Below are positions 42,724 through 51,038 of a stretch of 64,000 bases of DNA, piece by piece (the stretch's first letter is position 1; each line of letters opens with the position of its first letter). The translations under genes and the position numbers were made by a program. Below the pieces are notes generated by a model. That model was not told the origin of the DNA. It was given only the letters and a program-made list of their open reading frames with translations, and made no database searches. The DNA comes from Actinomadura violacea (GTDB lineage: Bacteria; Actinomycetota; Actinomycetes; Streptosporangiales; Streptosporangiaceae): assembly GCF_017573465.1 (NCBI RefSeq), contig NZ_JAGEPF010000026.1:1-64000 (forward strand), read 5' to 3'.

Positions 42724-42839
42724 CCGCGCCTTCCGCGCACCGTTTTCAGCCGCGCCGCGAATTCGCGGGGCGCCCGATCAAGATCGCGTTCTTGCGCCAT
42801 TCCCGGAAAACGCGCCCGGAACCCGATCATGTAACTCGA
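42724..42839. other. Convergent gap with perfect palindrome
   Basis: Between the response regulator and the convergent hypothetical gene lies ccgcgaattcgcgg at 42755-42768, a perfect 14-base palindrome, and a direct repeat cgatcatg near 42824-42844. It may serve as a terminator, though the palindrome is short. Confidence 0.4.
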
Positions 42840-43247
42840 TCATGCGCACGGTCCGAGCGCCAGTTCGCTCGCCATCTGCGCCCACGCGTCGAGCGCCTCG
42901 TAGGAGGTGTCGTAGCAGTGCGCGAGGTTGAATCCGGACGCCGAGCGGACCGCGAGATGCGCGCGGCCGTCCGGCGGGCCCTCCAGCACGACGGCGGCCC
43001 GGGTGCTGTTGACGCGCATGTCCGCCAGGTGGTTCCCGGCGTCCTGGATGGCCAGCGTGACCACGTCCCAGAACACCCGCTCGGCGGCGGTGCAGTCGAC
43101 GAAGCTGCCGAGCCGCAGGATGCCGTTCGCGCTGACGCACAGCAGGGCCGGCGCGGAGGCGCTGGTGAGCATGTACCGCCAGGTCCGCCATGTGTATTCC
43201 AGGTGGACGGCGTGCTCGGTGAAGTCGTCCTGGTCAATGTCGGTCAT
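42840..43247 (-). CDS. Conserved-looking small protein, function unknown
   Basis: A 135-residue acidic soluble protein, MTDIDQDDFTEHAVHLEYTW..., with a middle part RLGSFVDCTAAERVFWDVVT and a C-terminus SYEALDAWAQMASELALG. No signal peptide or membrane segment. I recognise no domain; the compact alpha/beta pattern resembles small regulator-associated proteins of actinomycetes. The ATG at 43247 has a weak site (gaagag). A 7-6-7 inverted repeat lies about 65 bases upstream. It is on the same strand as, and 152 bases downstream of, a TetR gene. Confidence 0.6.
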   Translation of the reverse strand: MTDIDQDDFTEHAVHLEYTWRTWRYMLTSASAPALLCVSANGILRLGSFVDCTAAERVFWDVVTLAIQDAGNHLADMRVNSTRAAVVLEGPPDGRAHLAVRSASGFNLAHCYDTSYEALDAWAQMASELALGPCA

Positions 43248-43311
43248 CGCGCGCTCTTCTGGACGATGCTCTCGGCATGGCGGCCTCGCGTGCCACGGGC
43301 ACGGAGATGGT

Positions 43312-43331
43312 GTGGTACGGGACGGTACCAC
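43312..43331. promoter_or_regulatory. 7-6-7 inverted repeat before the small unknown gene
   Basis: gtggtac (43312-43318), 6 bases, gtaccac (43325-43331), perfect. It sits 65 bases upstream of the small gene on the minus strand, a good operator position. Confidence 0.45.
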
Positions 43332-43399
43332 GGTGCCGTACGCGCGCCTACCGTGCTGGAGAAGGGAATTCGGCGGCCTCGCGGCCGGGGCCGGAAAGG

Positions 43400-44122
43400 T
43401 CAGTTCCGGGGGTCGGGAAAACCGCCGCGGGAAGCCGCCGACGGCGTGCCGCCGCGGTTTTCCGGCACCGGCCGGAACAGCGCGATCGTCGCCTCGACGG
43501 CGACCTCGGTGATGTCCCGGACGTCCGCGCCGTCCTCCACCAGGGTGGCGGTCAGCTCGCGGAGCCCGCCGATCAGCATGAGGGCGAACGGTCGGGTGAT
43601 CGGGTGCGCGCCGGCGCGCAGCATCTCGGGGTTCCCGGACACGTCCCGCAGCAGCCGGAACAGCGTGTCGACCGCCTCGCGCTGCATCCGCCGGGCGGTG
43701 TCCGCGCCGAGCGCCTGCAGTTCGCGGATCCAGGCGAGCGTGATCTCCGGTTCGGAGGCGACCATCTCGACGTACGCCTCGACGCCCTGGCGGATCTGCG
43801 CCTCCCACGGCGCGGCGGGGTCGATCGCCTCGGCGACGCGGCGGCGCAGCATCCGGTTCGTCACCTGGAGCAGCTCGACGAAGCAGGCGTCCTTGGTCGG
43901 GAACTCCTCGTAGAACGTGCGCCGGGACGTGCGGGCGTGCCGGACGACGTCGGAGACGGTGGTGTCGCGGTAGCCGCGCTCGCGGATCGAGTCGGCGAGG
44001 CCCGCCAGCAGGCGCCCGCGGAAGGACGCCGCGCTCCCGGCGGGCGCGGCGCCGCCGGCGCGCGTGCCGTCGTCCCGGCCGGGCCGCCGCGCCCCGCCGA
44101 GGGACACTCCAGCGGTTTCCAC
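43400..44122 (-). CDS. TetR-family regulator
   Basis: A 240-residue repressor with a 33-residue disordered N-terminus (Gly/Arg/Ala rich), then RGRLLAGLADSIRERGYRD, TTVSDVVRHARTSRRTFYEEFPTKD (recognition helix with Arg-Arg-Thr-Phe-Tyr), and a ligand domain with EPEITLAWIRELQALG. It is divergent from the SDR gene at 44323. The GTG start at 44122 lies inside an inverted repeat; a GTG five codons later is also possible. It competes with the TetR at 28971 as the protein that reads the TAGAA-N5-TTCTA site in this gap. Confidence 0.86.
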   Translation of the reverse strand: METAGVSLGGARRPGRDDGTRAGGAAPAGSAASFRGRLLAGLADSIRERGYRDTTVSDVVRHARTSRRTFYEEFPTKDACFVELLQVTNRMLRRRVAEAIDPAAPWEAQIRQGVEAYVEMVASEPEITLAWIRELQALGADTARRMQREAVDTLFRLLRDVSGNPEMLRAGAHPITRPFALMLIGGLRELTATLVEDGADVRDITEVAVEATIALFRPVPENRGGTPSAASRGGFPDPRN

Positions 44123-44131
44123 CGTTGGAAA
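44116..44131. promoter_or_regulatory. 6-4-6 inverted repeat over the TetR start
   Basis: tttcca (44116-44121), ccgt, tggaaa (44126-44131). It covers the start codon of the TetR gene and could be its own operator. Confidence 0.4.
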
Positions 44132-44250
44132 GCTATCTCATCGGCCCTCGTGGCGCCGGTGTCCCGTTCATCCGGATCCGGGCGGCGGCCGGTGGCGCCG
44201 GCCCATTGACATCGGGGGGTTCGCGTCGCATCGTTTTTGAAAGCTAATTC

Positions 44251-44265
44251 TAGAAATTGCTTCTA
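44251..44265. promoter_or_regulatory. TAGAA-N5-TTCTA operator before the SDR gene
   Basis: tagaa-attgc-ttcta is a perfect match to the operator found at 28841-28855, within a wider attctagaa...ttctaat context. It lies 58 bases upstream of the SDR start, about 15 kb from the acyl-CoA island, and links this gene to that regulon. Confidence 0.7.
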
Positions 44266-44322
44266 ATGTGCGGCGGCCCCGGACGCCCGGCCCGCCCGCC
44301 GCCCGGGACGAAGGGAGCGACC

Positions 44323-45243
44323 ATGACCGCGATCGCCGACGGACGGGTGGTCATCGTGACCGGGGCGGCCCGCGGCATCGGCCGCGAGCACGCGCTGGAG
44401 TTCGCCCGGCACGGCGCCCGGGTCGTCGTCAACGACCTCGGCGCGCAGGTGGACGGCACCGGCTCGTCCACCGGACCGGCGGGCGAGGTGGTGGACGAGA
44501 TCCGCGCGATGGGCGGCGAGGCCGTCGCCGACGGCACCGACGTGTCCGACTTCGAGGGCGCCCGGCGGCTCGTCGCCGCGACCGTCGAGCGGTTCGGCGA
44601 CCTGCACGTCCTGGTGAACAACGCGGGCATCCTGCGCGACCGGATGCTGGTGAACATGAGCGCGGAGGAGTGGGACGCGGTGATCGGCGTCCATCTGCGC
44701 GGGACGTTCGCGCCGCTGCGGCACGCCGCCGCGTACTGGCGGGAACGGCACAAGGCCGGGCACGACGTCGACGCGCGCGTCATCAACACCAGCTCCTCGT
44801 CGGGCATCTACGGCAACGCCGGGCAGGGCAACTACGGCGCGGCCAAGGCCGGGATCGCCGCGCTGACCGTGATCGCGGCCCGCGAGCTGCGCCGGTACGG
44901 CGTGACGGTCAACGCGGTGGCGCCCGCCGCGCTGACCCGGATGACCGAGAACCTGGTGCCGGGCCGCGCGCGCCCCAGCGAGGGCTTCGACCCGGCGGAC
45001 CCGTCCAACATCGCGCCGCTCGTGGTGTGGCTGGCGAGCCCGGGGGCGCGCGGGATCACCGGCCGGGTGTTCAACGTGCGCGGCGGGCGGATCAGCGTCG
45101 CGGAGGGCTGGCGCGCCGGCCCGGTCGTCGACAAGGGCGCCCGCTGGGACCCGCACGAGCTGGACGACGTCATCCCCGCCCTGGTGGAGAAGGCGCGCCC
45201 GAACGTCCTGCCCGACGGCGTCACCCCCGAGGGCGGCGCCTGA
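44323..45243 (+). CDS. Short-chain dehydrogenase, MFE-2/FabG-like (probable 3-hydroxyacyl-CoA dehydrogenase)
   Basis: A 306-residue NAD(P)-dependent SDR. Cofactor motif TGAARGIG (residues 13-20), NNAG (99-102), catalytic Ser in NTSSSSGIYG, Tyr171 and Lys175 in NYGAAKAG. The VNDLGAQVDGTGSSTGPAGE insertion after the second strand is typical of the dehydrogenase part of peroxisomal-type multifunctional enzymes and their actinomycete relatives, which oxidise 3-hydroxyacyl-CoA. The ATG at 44323 follows aagggag. Its operator matches those of the dehydrogenase and DUF35 operons, so it probably supplies a step of the same pathway. Confidence 0.88.
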   Translation: MTAIADGRVVIVTGAARGIGREHALEFARHGARVVVNDLGAQVDGTGSSTGPAGEVVDEIRAMGGEAVADGTDVSDFEGARRLVAATVERFGDLHVLVNNAGILRDRMLVNMSAEEWDAVIGVHLRGTFAPLRHAAAYWRERHKAGHDVDARVINTSSSSGIYGNAGQGNYGAAKAGIAALTVIAARELRRYGVTVNAVAPAALTRMTENLVPGRARPSEGFDPADPSNIAPLVVWLASPGARGITGRVFNVRGGRISVAEGWRAGPVVDKGARWDPHELDDVIPALVEKARPNVLPDGVTPEGGA

Positions 45244-45255
45244 CCGCCGGGCGGT

Positions 45256-46890
45256 TCACAGCGCCGCGTCGCGGTGGGTGATCCGCCCGTCCAGGACGGT
45301 GAGCAGCACGGGCAGCGCGGCGAGGTCGGTGTCGGCGACGGAGAGGGGGTCGTCGGCGAGGACGGTGAGGTCCGCGCGGCGGCCGGCGGCGATCCGGCCC
45401 GCCACCGCCTCCTCGCCGGCGGCCAGCGCCGGGTTGATCGTGCAGCCCCGCAGCGCCTGCAGCGGGGTGAGGGCCTGCGCCGGGCCGTGCGGCAGCTCGC
45501 TCAGGTCGCGGCTCGGCCGCCGGTGCCGCGCCCCCGCCATCACGGCGAGCGGCGGGAACGGCGCGATCGGCCAGTCCGACCCGAGCACGACCGTGGCGCC
45601 CGCGTCCCACAGGTCCCGGCAGCGGAACGCGCGCGACGCCCGCTCCTCGCCGAGGCGGCGCGACCAGTTGTCGGTGTGGTCGGCGCGGGTGTACTCGCAG
45701 CAGTGCGTCGGCTGCATGGACGCGGTGACGCCGAGCCGGGCGAAGCGCCGGACGGTGTCGTCGGGCACCGTCTCGATGTGCTCGACGCGGTGCCGGACCG
45801 CCGCGCCGCCCTGCGGAAAGGGGTGCGCCGCCGCCTTCTCGACGGAGTCGAGGACGTGCCGGACGGCCGCGTCGCCGATGGCGTGCGTGGCGGTCGGGAC
45901 CCCGGCGCGGTGCAGCTCGCCGATCACGCGGGTGTAGGCGTCCGGGTCGGGCCAGAAGGCGTGCGTGGACTCGCCGTGGCAGTCGGGGTGCTCCAGCCAG
46001 GCGGTGCCGTTGTCGATGGTGCCGTCCATGAACAGCTTCACGCCCGCGACCCGCCACAGCCGCCCGCCGGTGCCCTGCTCGGCGATGAGCCGCGCGAGGT
46101 CGTCGGCGTCGCCGCCCGGCTGGCACCACGGCGCGACGCGCAGCCGCAGGGGCAGCGCGTCCCGCGCCTCCAGGTCGGCGAGGGCGGCGAGGGTGTCGCC
46201 GAGGGCGTCCATGACGTGGCCGCCGGTCAGGCCCGCGGCGGCCATGCCGCGCAGCACCGCGGCGGCGCGCTCGCGCCGCTCGGCGGCGGTCGGGCGGGGC
46301 GCGACGGCCTCCACCAGCTCGCAGGCGGCGTCCTCCAGCAGCAGGCCGGTGGGGCGGCCGTCGTCGTCGACGACGATCTCGGCGCCCTGGTCGAACCGGC
46401 GCGGGCCGTCGATCCCGGCGAGCTCCAGCGCGCGCGGGCCGGCCAGCATGGAGTGCGCGTCGAACAGGTCGACGGCGGAGGGGACGTCCTGGAAGGCGGG
46501 GCCGAGCGCGGCGGCGGTGACGGGCCCGCCGCCGAACACGTTGGGGTCGAGGCCCCAGCCGCGCAGCCACCCTCCGGGCGGCAGGTCGCGGGCCGCGCGG
46601 GCGAGGGCCTCCCGGACGGCCGGCAGGTCGGCGCAGCCGGACAGGTCGACGCCCATCGTCCGCTCGGCGCCCCCGATCGGGTGCATGTGCCCGTCCACCA
46701 GGCCGGGCGTGACGACGGCGCCCTTCAGGTCGAGCACCGCCGTGCGCGGCCCGGCGAGCGCGCGGACCTCCCGGTCGTCACCGACGGCGGTGACCCGGCC
46801 GCCCTCGGCGGCCAGCGCGGTGTGCGGCAGCGGCCGCCCGTCCGCCGGGTCGAGCAGGCGGGCGGACAGCAGCACCAGGTCAGCGGGCAC
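45256..46890 (-). CDS. Amidohydrolase, YtcJ-like
   Basis: A 544-residue metal-dependent amidohydrolase of the YtcJ/N-substituted formamide deformylase group. Motifs: TPGLVDGHMHPIGGAERTMG (metal His-x-His), the long insert with WLRGWGLDPNVFGGG typical of YtcJ, VKLFMDGTIDNGTAWLEHPD, THAIGDAAV, RHRVEHIETVPDD, and VLGSDWPIAPF with the catalytic Asp. It starts 11 bases before the end of the upstream TetR gene, so the two overlap in one operon. Known relatives cut formamides or cyclic amides; the substrate here is unknown. Confidence 0.88.
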   Translation of the reverse strand: MPADLVLLSARLLDPADGRPLPHTALAAEGGRVTAVGDDREVRALAGPRTAVLDLKGAVVTPGLVDGHMHPIGGAERTMGVDLSGCADLPAVREALARAARDLPPGGWLRGWGLDPNVFGGGPVTAAALGPAFQDVPSAVDLFDAHSMLAGPRALELAGIDGPRRFDQGAEIVVDDDGRPTGLLLEDAACELVEAVAPRPTAAERRERAAAVLRGMAAAGLTGGHVMDALGDTLAALADLEARDALPLRLRVAPWCQPGGDADDLARLIAEQGTGGRLWRVAGVKLFMDGTIDNGTAWLEHPDCHGESTHAFWPDPDAYTRVIGELHRAGVPTATHAIGDAAVRHVLDSVEKAAAHPFPQGGAAVRHRVEHIETVPDDTVRRFARLGVTASMQPTHCCEYTRADHTDNWSRRLGEERASRAFRCRDLWDAGATVVLGSDWPIAPFPPLAVMAGARHRRPSRDLSELPHGPAQALTPLQALRGCTINPALAAGEEAVAGRIAAGRRADLTVLADDPLSVADTDLAALPVLLTVLDGRITHRDAAL

Positions 46891-47566
46891 AGGCGGCTCC
46901 TTCGTCGGGGGCCGGACGGGGCACGTGCGCCGCGGTCACCCGGGCGACGAGGCTGCCCTCCGGCAGGTTCAGCTCCCGCTCGGCGATGACGACGGCGAGG
47001 TGCGTCACCTCCGGAGGGCGGTCGGACCGGTCGGTGTTGGCGTGCGAGCCGAGCCCGTCGAGGACGACGAGGATCCGGGCGGCGGTGACGTCGGGGTCGC
47101 GGGCCTCGAAGGACCCGTGCTCGACGCCGTCGCGGACGAGCCCGGCCAGCCGCTCGCGCCACAGCGTCTCCTGCCGGTCGACGCGCTCGCGCAGTGCCGG
47201 CCGGTAGCGGCTGAGGTGCCAGGCGTTCAGCCACAGCCGGCTCACCCCGTCGTATCCGGGGCCGGTCGTCAGCACGAAGAAGCGCGCGAGGTGCTCCAGC
47301 GGGCTCCCGGCGGGCCGGTCCGCGGGGATCAGGTCGTCCAGCTCGGCGGTCGCCGCGGCGCCGAACGCCTCGGCGACCAGATCCTCCACCGCGGGGAAGT
47401 AGTGGCTGATCAGGCCGGGCCGGACGGCCAGCTCGTCGGCGACCCGGCGCAGCGTGAGGCACTCCAGGCCCTCGGTGAGCGCGAGCGCGGACGCCGCCGC
47501 GACGATCTCGGCGCGGCGGGCCTCGGGCGTCTTGCGGACGCGTTTGGGTGCGGCTCTTGACAACAT
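46880..47566 (-). CDS. TetR-family regulator of the permease/ureohydrolase module
   Basis: A 228-residue repressor: TPEARRAEIVAAASALALTEGLECLTLRRV, then ADELAVRPGLISHYFPAVEDLVAEAF with the HYFP turn. Start ATG at 47566 follows ggagg at short distance. Divergent from the NCS1 permease gene across a 69-base gap with a perfect 7-6-7 operator; its 3' end overlaps the amidohydrolase start. It resembles BetI/RutR-like regulators in having the short GLISHYF recognition helix. It likely controls both directions, with a pathway intermediate as inducer. Confidence 0.88.
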   Translation of the reverse strand: MLSRAAPKRVRKTPEARRAEIVAAASALALTEGLECLTLRRVADELAVRPGLISHYFPAVEDLVAEAFGAAATAELDDLIPADRPAGSPLEHLARFFVLTTGPGYDGVSRLWLNAWHLSRYRPALRERVDRQETLWRERLAGLVRDGVEHGSFEARDPDVTAARILVVLDGLGSHANTDRSDRPPEVTHLAVVIAERELNLPEGSLVARVTAAHVPRPAPDEGAACAR

Positions 47567-47577
47567 CGCCTCCACGT

Positions 47578-47597
47578 TATTGGTTATGCGACCAATA
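47578..47597. promoter_or_regulatory. Perfect 7-6-7 operator in TetR/NCS1 gap
   Basis: tattggt (47578-47584), tatgcg, accaata (47591-47597). It lies 11 bases from the TetR start and 39 from the permease start, and can repress both. Confidence 0.75.
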
Positions 47598-47635
47598 GAC
47601 AAGGTTCCGGTGCTCCACCCCCCCGGAGGACACGC

Positions 47636-49066
47636 ATGGCGTCCACGATTCCAGACCCGCAGGAGCAGGCCCCCGCACCCCCGCACGCCGCCGACCGGGC
47701 GGGCCGGGTCGAGGCGCGCGGCATCGAGTTCATCCCCGAGGCCGAACGGCACGGCCGGCCGCGCGAGCTGTTCGCGGTCTGGGCCGCGCCGAACGTCAGC
47801 TACCTCGCCCTCGTCATCGGCGGCGCCCTCGTCCTCATGGGCCTGGACCTCGTGCAGGCGCTCGTCCTCACCCTGCTCGGCAACCTGTTCTGGATCCTCG
47901 TCGGGCTGCTCGCGGTGAGCGGCCCGGCGGCCGGGACGCCCAGCGAAGTGATCATGAGGGCGATGTACGGCGTCCGCGGGAACCGGGTGAACATCGCGGT
48001 CAACGGCTGGTTCGTCTCCGTCTGCTACCTCGCGCTCAACTGGGCGGCGGCCTCGCTCGCCGCGTTCGGGCTGCTGGACGAGGCCGGCGTCCGCACCAGC
48101 ACGCCCGTCAAGGTCGTCACCATCGTCGCCATCGCCGCCGCGACGCTCGCCATCAGCGTCTACGGCCACGCCACCATCGTGAAGCTCTACGGGCCGCTGA
48201 CCTGCGTGCTCGCCGTCGCGTTCGTCATCCTGGCCGGATACATCGCTGCGCACGCGCAGTGGGACTACCGGCCGCAGCACGCGCTGCACGGGACCGCGCT
48301 GTGGGCCGCCCTGTCCGCCGGCCTCGCGCTCGTCGCGTCAGGGCCGCTCTCCTACACCAACAGCGCCGACTTCTCCCGGTACCTGCCGTCCGGCGCCTCG
48401 CCGAAGGCCGTCGCCGGCTGGACGGCGCTCGGCGCGTTCCTGCCCAGCGTCGTGTTCACCGCCCTCGGCGCCCTCGGCGGGACCGTCCTCGACATGTCCG
48501 ACCCGCAGACCGCGCTCGCGACGATCCTGCCGTCCTGGTTCACCCCGGTGTTCCTGCTCTCGGTCGTCCTCGGCACGATCGCCAACAACGCCATGACCGC
48601 CTACAGCTCCGGCCTCGCGCTGCAGGCCGTCGGCGTCCGGCTGCGCCGCTCGCGCAGCGTCGCCCTCGACGGCGCCCTCGGCGTCGCGCTCACCCTGTAC
48701 GCGCTGCTCGTCTCGAACTTCCTCGACACCGTCAACAACATGCTCCAGCTCATGGTGGCGCTGATCGGCCCCGCCATGGCCGTCTACGCCACCGACATCC
48801 TGTGGCGCCGCAACCGCTACGACGGACGCGAGCTGAGCGACGAGTCCCGCGACGGGCCGTTCTGGTACCGCGGCGGCGTCAACCGGGCCGGTGCGGTCGC
48901 GCTGCTCGCCGGCGCCGCCGTCGCCTCCCAGTGCCTGAACACCACCCTCTACACCGGCGAGCTCGCCAAGGCGGCCGGCGGAGTTGACCTTTCCCTGCCC
49001 GCGGGCATCCTGATCTCGGCGGCCGTCTACGCCGTGCTGATGCGTGGCCGCCGCGCCGCCGCCTGA
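47636..49066 (+). CDS. NCS1-family (CodB-like) permease
   Basis: A 476-residue nucleobase:cation symporter-1 protein with about twelve hydrophobic segments. NCS1 features: AERHGRPRELFAVWAAPNVS before the first segment (N at the usual cation/ligand position), SEVIMRAMYGVRGNRVNIAV, NSADFSRYLPSGASPKAVAG in the middle loop, and TDILWRRNRYDGRELSDESR late. Family members take up cytosine, purines, hydantoins or allantoin. Next to a ureohydrolase it may carry a guanidino compound or ureide. ATG 47636 follows ccggagga. Confidence 0.9.
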   Translation: MASTIPDPQEQAPAPPHAADRAGRVEARGIEFIPEAERHGRPRELFAVWAAPNVSYLALVIGGALVLMGLDLVQALVLTLLGNLFWILVGLLAVSGPAAGTPSEVIMRAMYGVRGNRVNIAVNGWFVSVCYLALNWAAASLAAFGLLDEAGVRTSTPVKVVTIVAIAAATLAISVYGHATIVKLYGPLTCVLAVAFVILAGYIAAHAQWDYRPQHALHGTALWAALSAGLALVASGPLSYTNSADFSRYLPSGASPKAVAGWTALGAFLPSVVFTALGALGGTVLDMSDPQTALATILPSWFTPVFLLSVVLGTIANNAMTAYSSGLALQAVGVRLRRSRSVALDGALGVALTLYALLVSNFLDTVNNMLQLMVALIGPAMAVYATDILWRRNRYDGRELSDESRDGPFWYRGGVNRAGAVALLAGAAVASQCLNTTLYTGELAKAAGGVDLSLPAGILISAAVYAVLMRGRRAAA

Positions 49067-49092
49067 CACCCACGAAGAACCGGAGGACGCCG

Positions 49093-50118
49093 ATGACCAC
49101 GTCGCAGCGGTACGGACCGCAGTACGGCCCCGACATCACCTTCCTCGGAGTGCCGCGCTGCACCTGGTCGGACCCCGCGACCTACGCCGACGCCGACGTG
49201 GTCATCCTCGGCGCGCCGTTCGACGGCGGGACCAGCCACCGGCCGGGCACCCGGTTCGGCCCGCAGTACATCCGGCAGACCTGCTACCTGCCGCAGGACG
49301 GGTCGCGCCCGTCGCTGGCGCTGCGTGTGGACGGGCTGCGGGGCGACCTCACCGTGCACGACGCCGGCGACGTCGAGATGTACTCCGGCGACGCCGAGCG
49401 CTCCGTCCGGGACCTGCAGGAGGCGGTGCACACCATCACGAGCAACGGCGCGATCCCGCTGGTGCTCGGCGGCGACCACACCATCGCCTGGCCCGACGCC
49501 GCCGGGGTCGCGCAGCACCTCGGCCAGGGCCGCGTCTCGATGATCCACTTCGACGCGCACGCCGACACCGGCGACATCGAGTTCGGCTCGCTGGTCGGGC
49601 ACGGCACCCCGATGCGCCGGCTGCTGGAGTCCGGCGCCGTCCGCGGCGACCGGTTCCTGCAGCTCGGCCTGCGCGGCTACTGGCCGGGCCCGGAGACGCT
49701 CGCGTGGATGGCCGGGCAGGGCATGCGCTCCTACGAGATGACCGAGATCGTCGCGCGCGGGCTGGAGGAGTGCCTGACCGAGGCGTTCGCGATCGCCACC
49801 GACGAGTGCGACGGGGTGTTCCTGTCCGTCGACATCGACGTGTGCGACCCCGGCCACGCGCCCGGCACCGGCACCCCCGAGCCCGGCGGCCTCACCGCCC
49901 GGCAGCTGCTGGACGCGGTGCGCCGCATCGCCTACGAGCTGCCGGTCGCCGGCATCGACGTGGTCGAGGTGTCACCGCCCTACGACCACGCCGAGATCAC
50001 CTCGGCGCTCGCCAACCGCGTCGTGCTGGAGGCGCTGTCGGGCCTCGCGCGGCGCCGCCGCGACGACCGCGACGGCACCACCTGGGACCCGCGCCGGCCC
50101 CTTCTGGACGGCCGCTAG
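49093..50118 (+). CDS. Ureohydrolase (agmatinase/guanidino-acid hydrolase family)
   Basis: A 341-residue di-manganese ureohydrolase. Metal ligands: His129 in LGGDHTIAW, Asp154, His156 and Asp158 in HFDAHADTG, Asp247 and Asp249 in SVDIDVCDPGHAPG. The PFDGGTSHRPGTRFGP region near the N-terminus is also typical. These enzymes release urea from agmatine, guanidinobutyrate, guanidinopropionate or related compounds, and the sequence alone does not choose. It follows the NCS1 permease by 26 bases with a good ribosome site (ccggagga), so uptake and hydrolysis are coupled. Confidence 0.93.
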   Translation: MTTSQRYGPQYGPDITFLGVPRCTWSDPATYADADVVILGAPFDGGTSHRPGTRFGPQYIRQTCYLPQDGSRPSLALRVDGLRGDLTVHDAGDVEMYSGDAERSVRDLQEAVHTITSNGAIPLVLGGDHTIAWPDAAGVAQHLGQGRVSMIHFDAHADTGDIEFGSLVGHGTPMRRLLESGAVRGDRFLQLGLRGYWPGPETLAWMAGQGMRSYEMTEIVARGLEECLTEAFAIATDECDGVFLSVDIDVCDPGHAPGTGTPEPGGLTARQLLDAVRRIAYELPVAGIDVVEVSPPYDHAEITSALANRVVLEALSGLARRRRDDRDGTTWDPRRPLLDGR

Positions 50119-50121
50119 GCG

Positions 50122-50916
50122 TTACGGCTTGCGGGCGACGCCGCAGAGCGTGGAGGTCTTCGGCGCGTCGTTGAACGGGTTGGGCTCGGGGCGCCAGTCC
50201 TCGCAGGCCACCACCCCGGGCTCGACCAGTTCCAGGCCGTCGAAGTAGCCGGTGATCTGCGCGGGCGGGCGGAGCCGGTACGGGACCGCGCCGGTGTCGT
50301 CGTACTGCTGCTGCGCCTCGTTGTGCGCCGCGTCGGTGTCGGTGTCGTCGTAGATGGCGAGGTAGCTGCCGGGGCACAGGCCGCCGGTCAGCGTGCGGAT
50401 GATGTCCAGCACGTCGTCGTAGGAGTCGACGTGGCCGAGCACGCCCATGAGCATCACCGCGACCGGCCGGTCGAAGTCGAGCTTCTCGCGCGCCGCGGCC
50501 AGCACCTGCTCCGGCTTCATCATGTCGGCCTGGACGTAGCTCGTCTCGCCCTCGGGACGGCTGGTCAGCAGGGCGTGCGCGTGCGACAGGACGAGCGGGT
50601 CGTTGTCGACGTAGACGATGTGCGACTCCGGCGCGACCCGCTGCGCCACCTCGTGGGTGTTGTCGACGGTCGGCAGCCCCGTCCCGACGTCGAGGAACTG
50701 CCGGATCCCCTGCTCGCCCGCCAGGAAGCGGACGGCGCGGGCGAGGAAGTTGCGGCCGGCCCGGGCGATGTCCACGATTCCGGGGTAGACCTGCAGATAC
50801 TGGTCGCCTGCGGCGCGGTCGACGGGATAGTTGTCCTTGCCTCCGAGCCAGTAGTTCCAGATACGCGCGGAATGCGGCACGGACGTGTCGATGATGCTGC
50901 CCGGCTCCTCGGTCAC
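50122..50916 (-). CDS. SAM-dependent methyltransferase-like protein, DUF574 family
   Basis: A 264-residue protein of the actinomycete-specific DUF574 group. The N-terminal VPHSARIWNYWLGGKDNYPV is the family signature. A Rossmann SAM site follows: GIRQFLDVGTGLPTVDNTHE, then HIVYVDNDPLVLSHA and VQADMMKPEQV. The family is abundant in actinomycetes and its substrates are unknown. The GTG at 50916 follows ggag; the preceding frame is an extension without family likeness. It converges on the ureohydrolase gene with a 3-base gap. Confidence 0.88.
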   Translation of the reverse strand: MTEEPGSIIDTSVPHSARIWNYWLGGKDNYPVDRAAGDQYLQVYPGIVDIARAGRNFLARAVRFLAGEQGIRQFLDVGTGLPTVDNTHEVAQRVAPESHIVYVDNDPLVLSHAHALLTSRPEGETSYVQADMMKPEQVLAAAREKLDFDRPVAVMLMGVLGHVDSYDDVLDIIRTLTGGLCPGSYLAIYDDTDTDAAHNEAQQQYDDTGAVPYRLRPPAQITGYFDGLELVEPGVVACEDWRPEPNPFNDAPKTSTLCGVARKP

Positions 50917-51038
50917 GGCACACTCCCCAATTCGCGGTTCGCCCTTCGGGGACAAAGTAGCAGCCGGATCTTCGCCCGCCCGCAGGGAAATGGCGGGCCG
51001 CGGAATCCCTCCGGTGCCGGAGCGTCCTCCCGCGGCGG

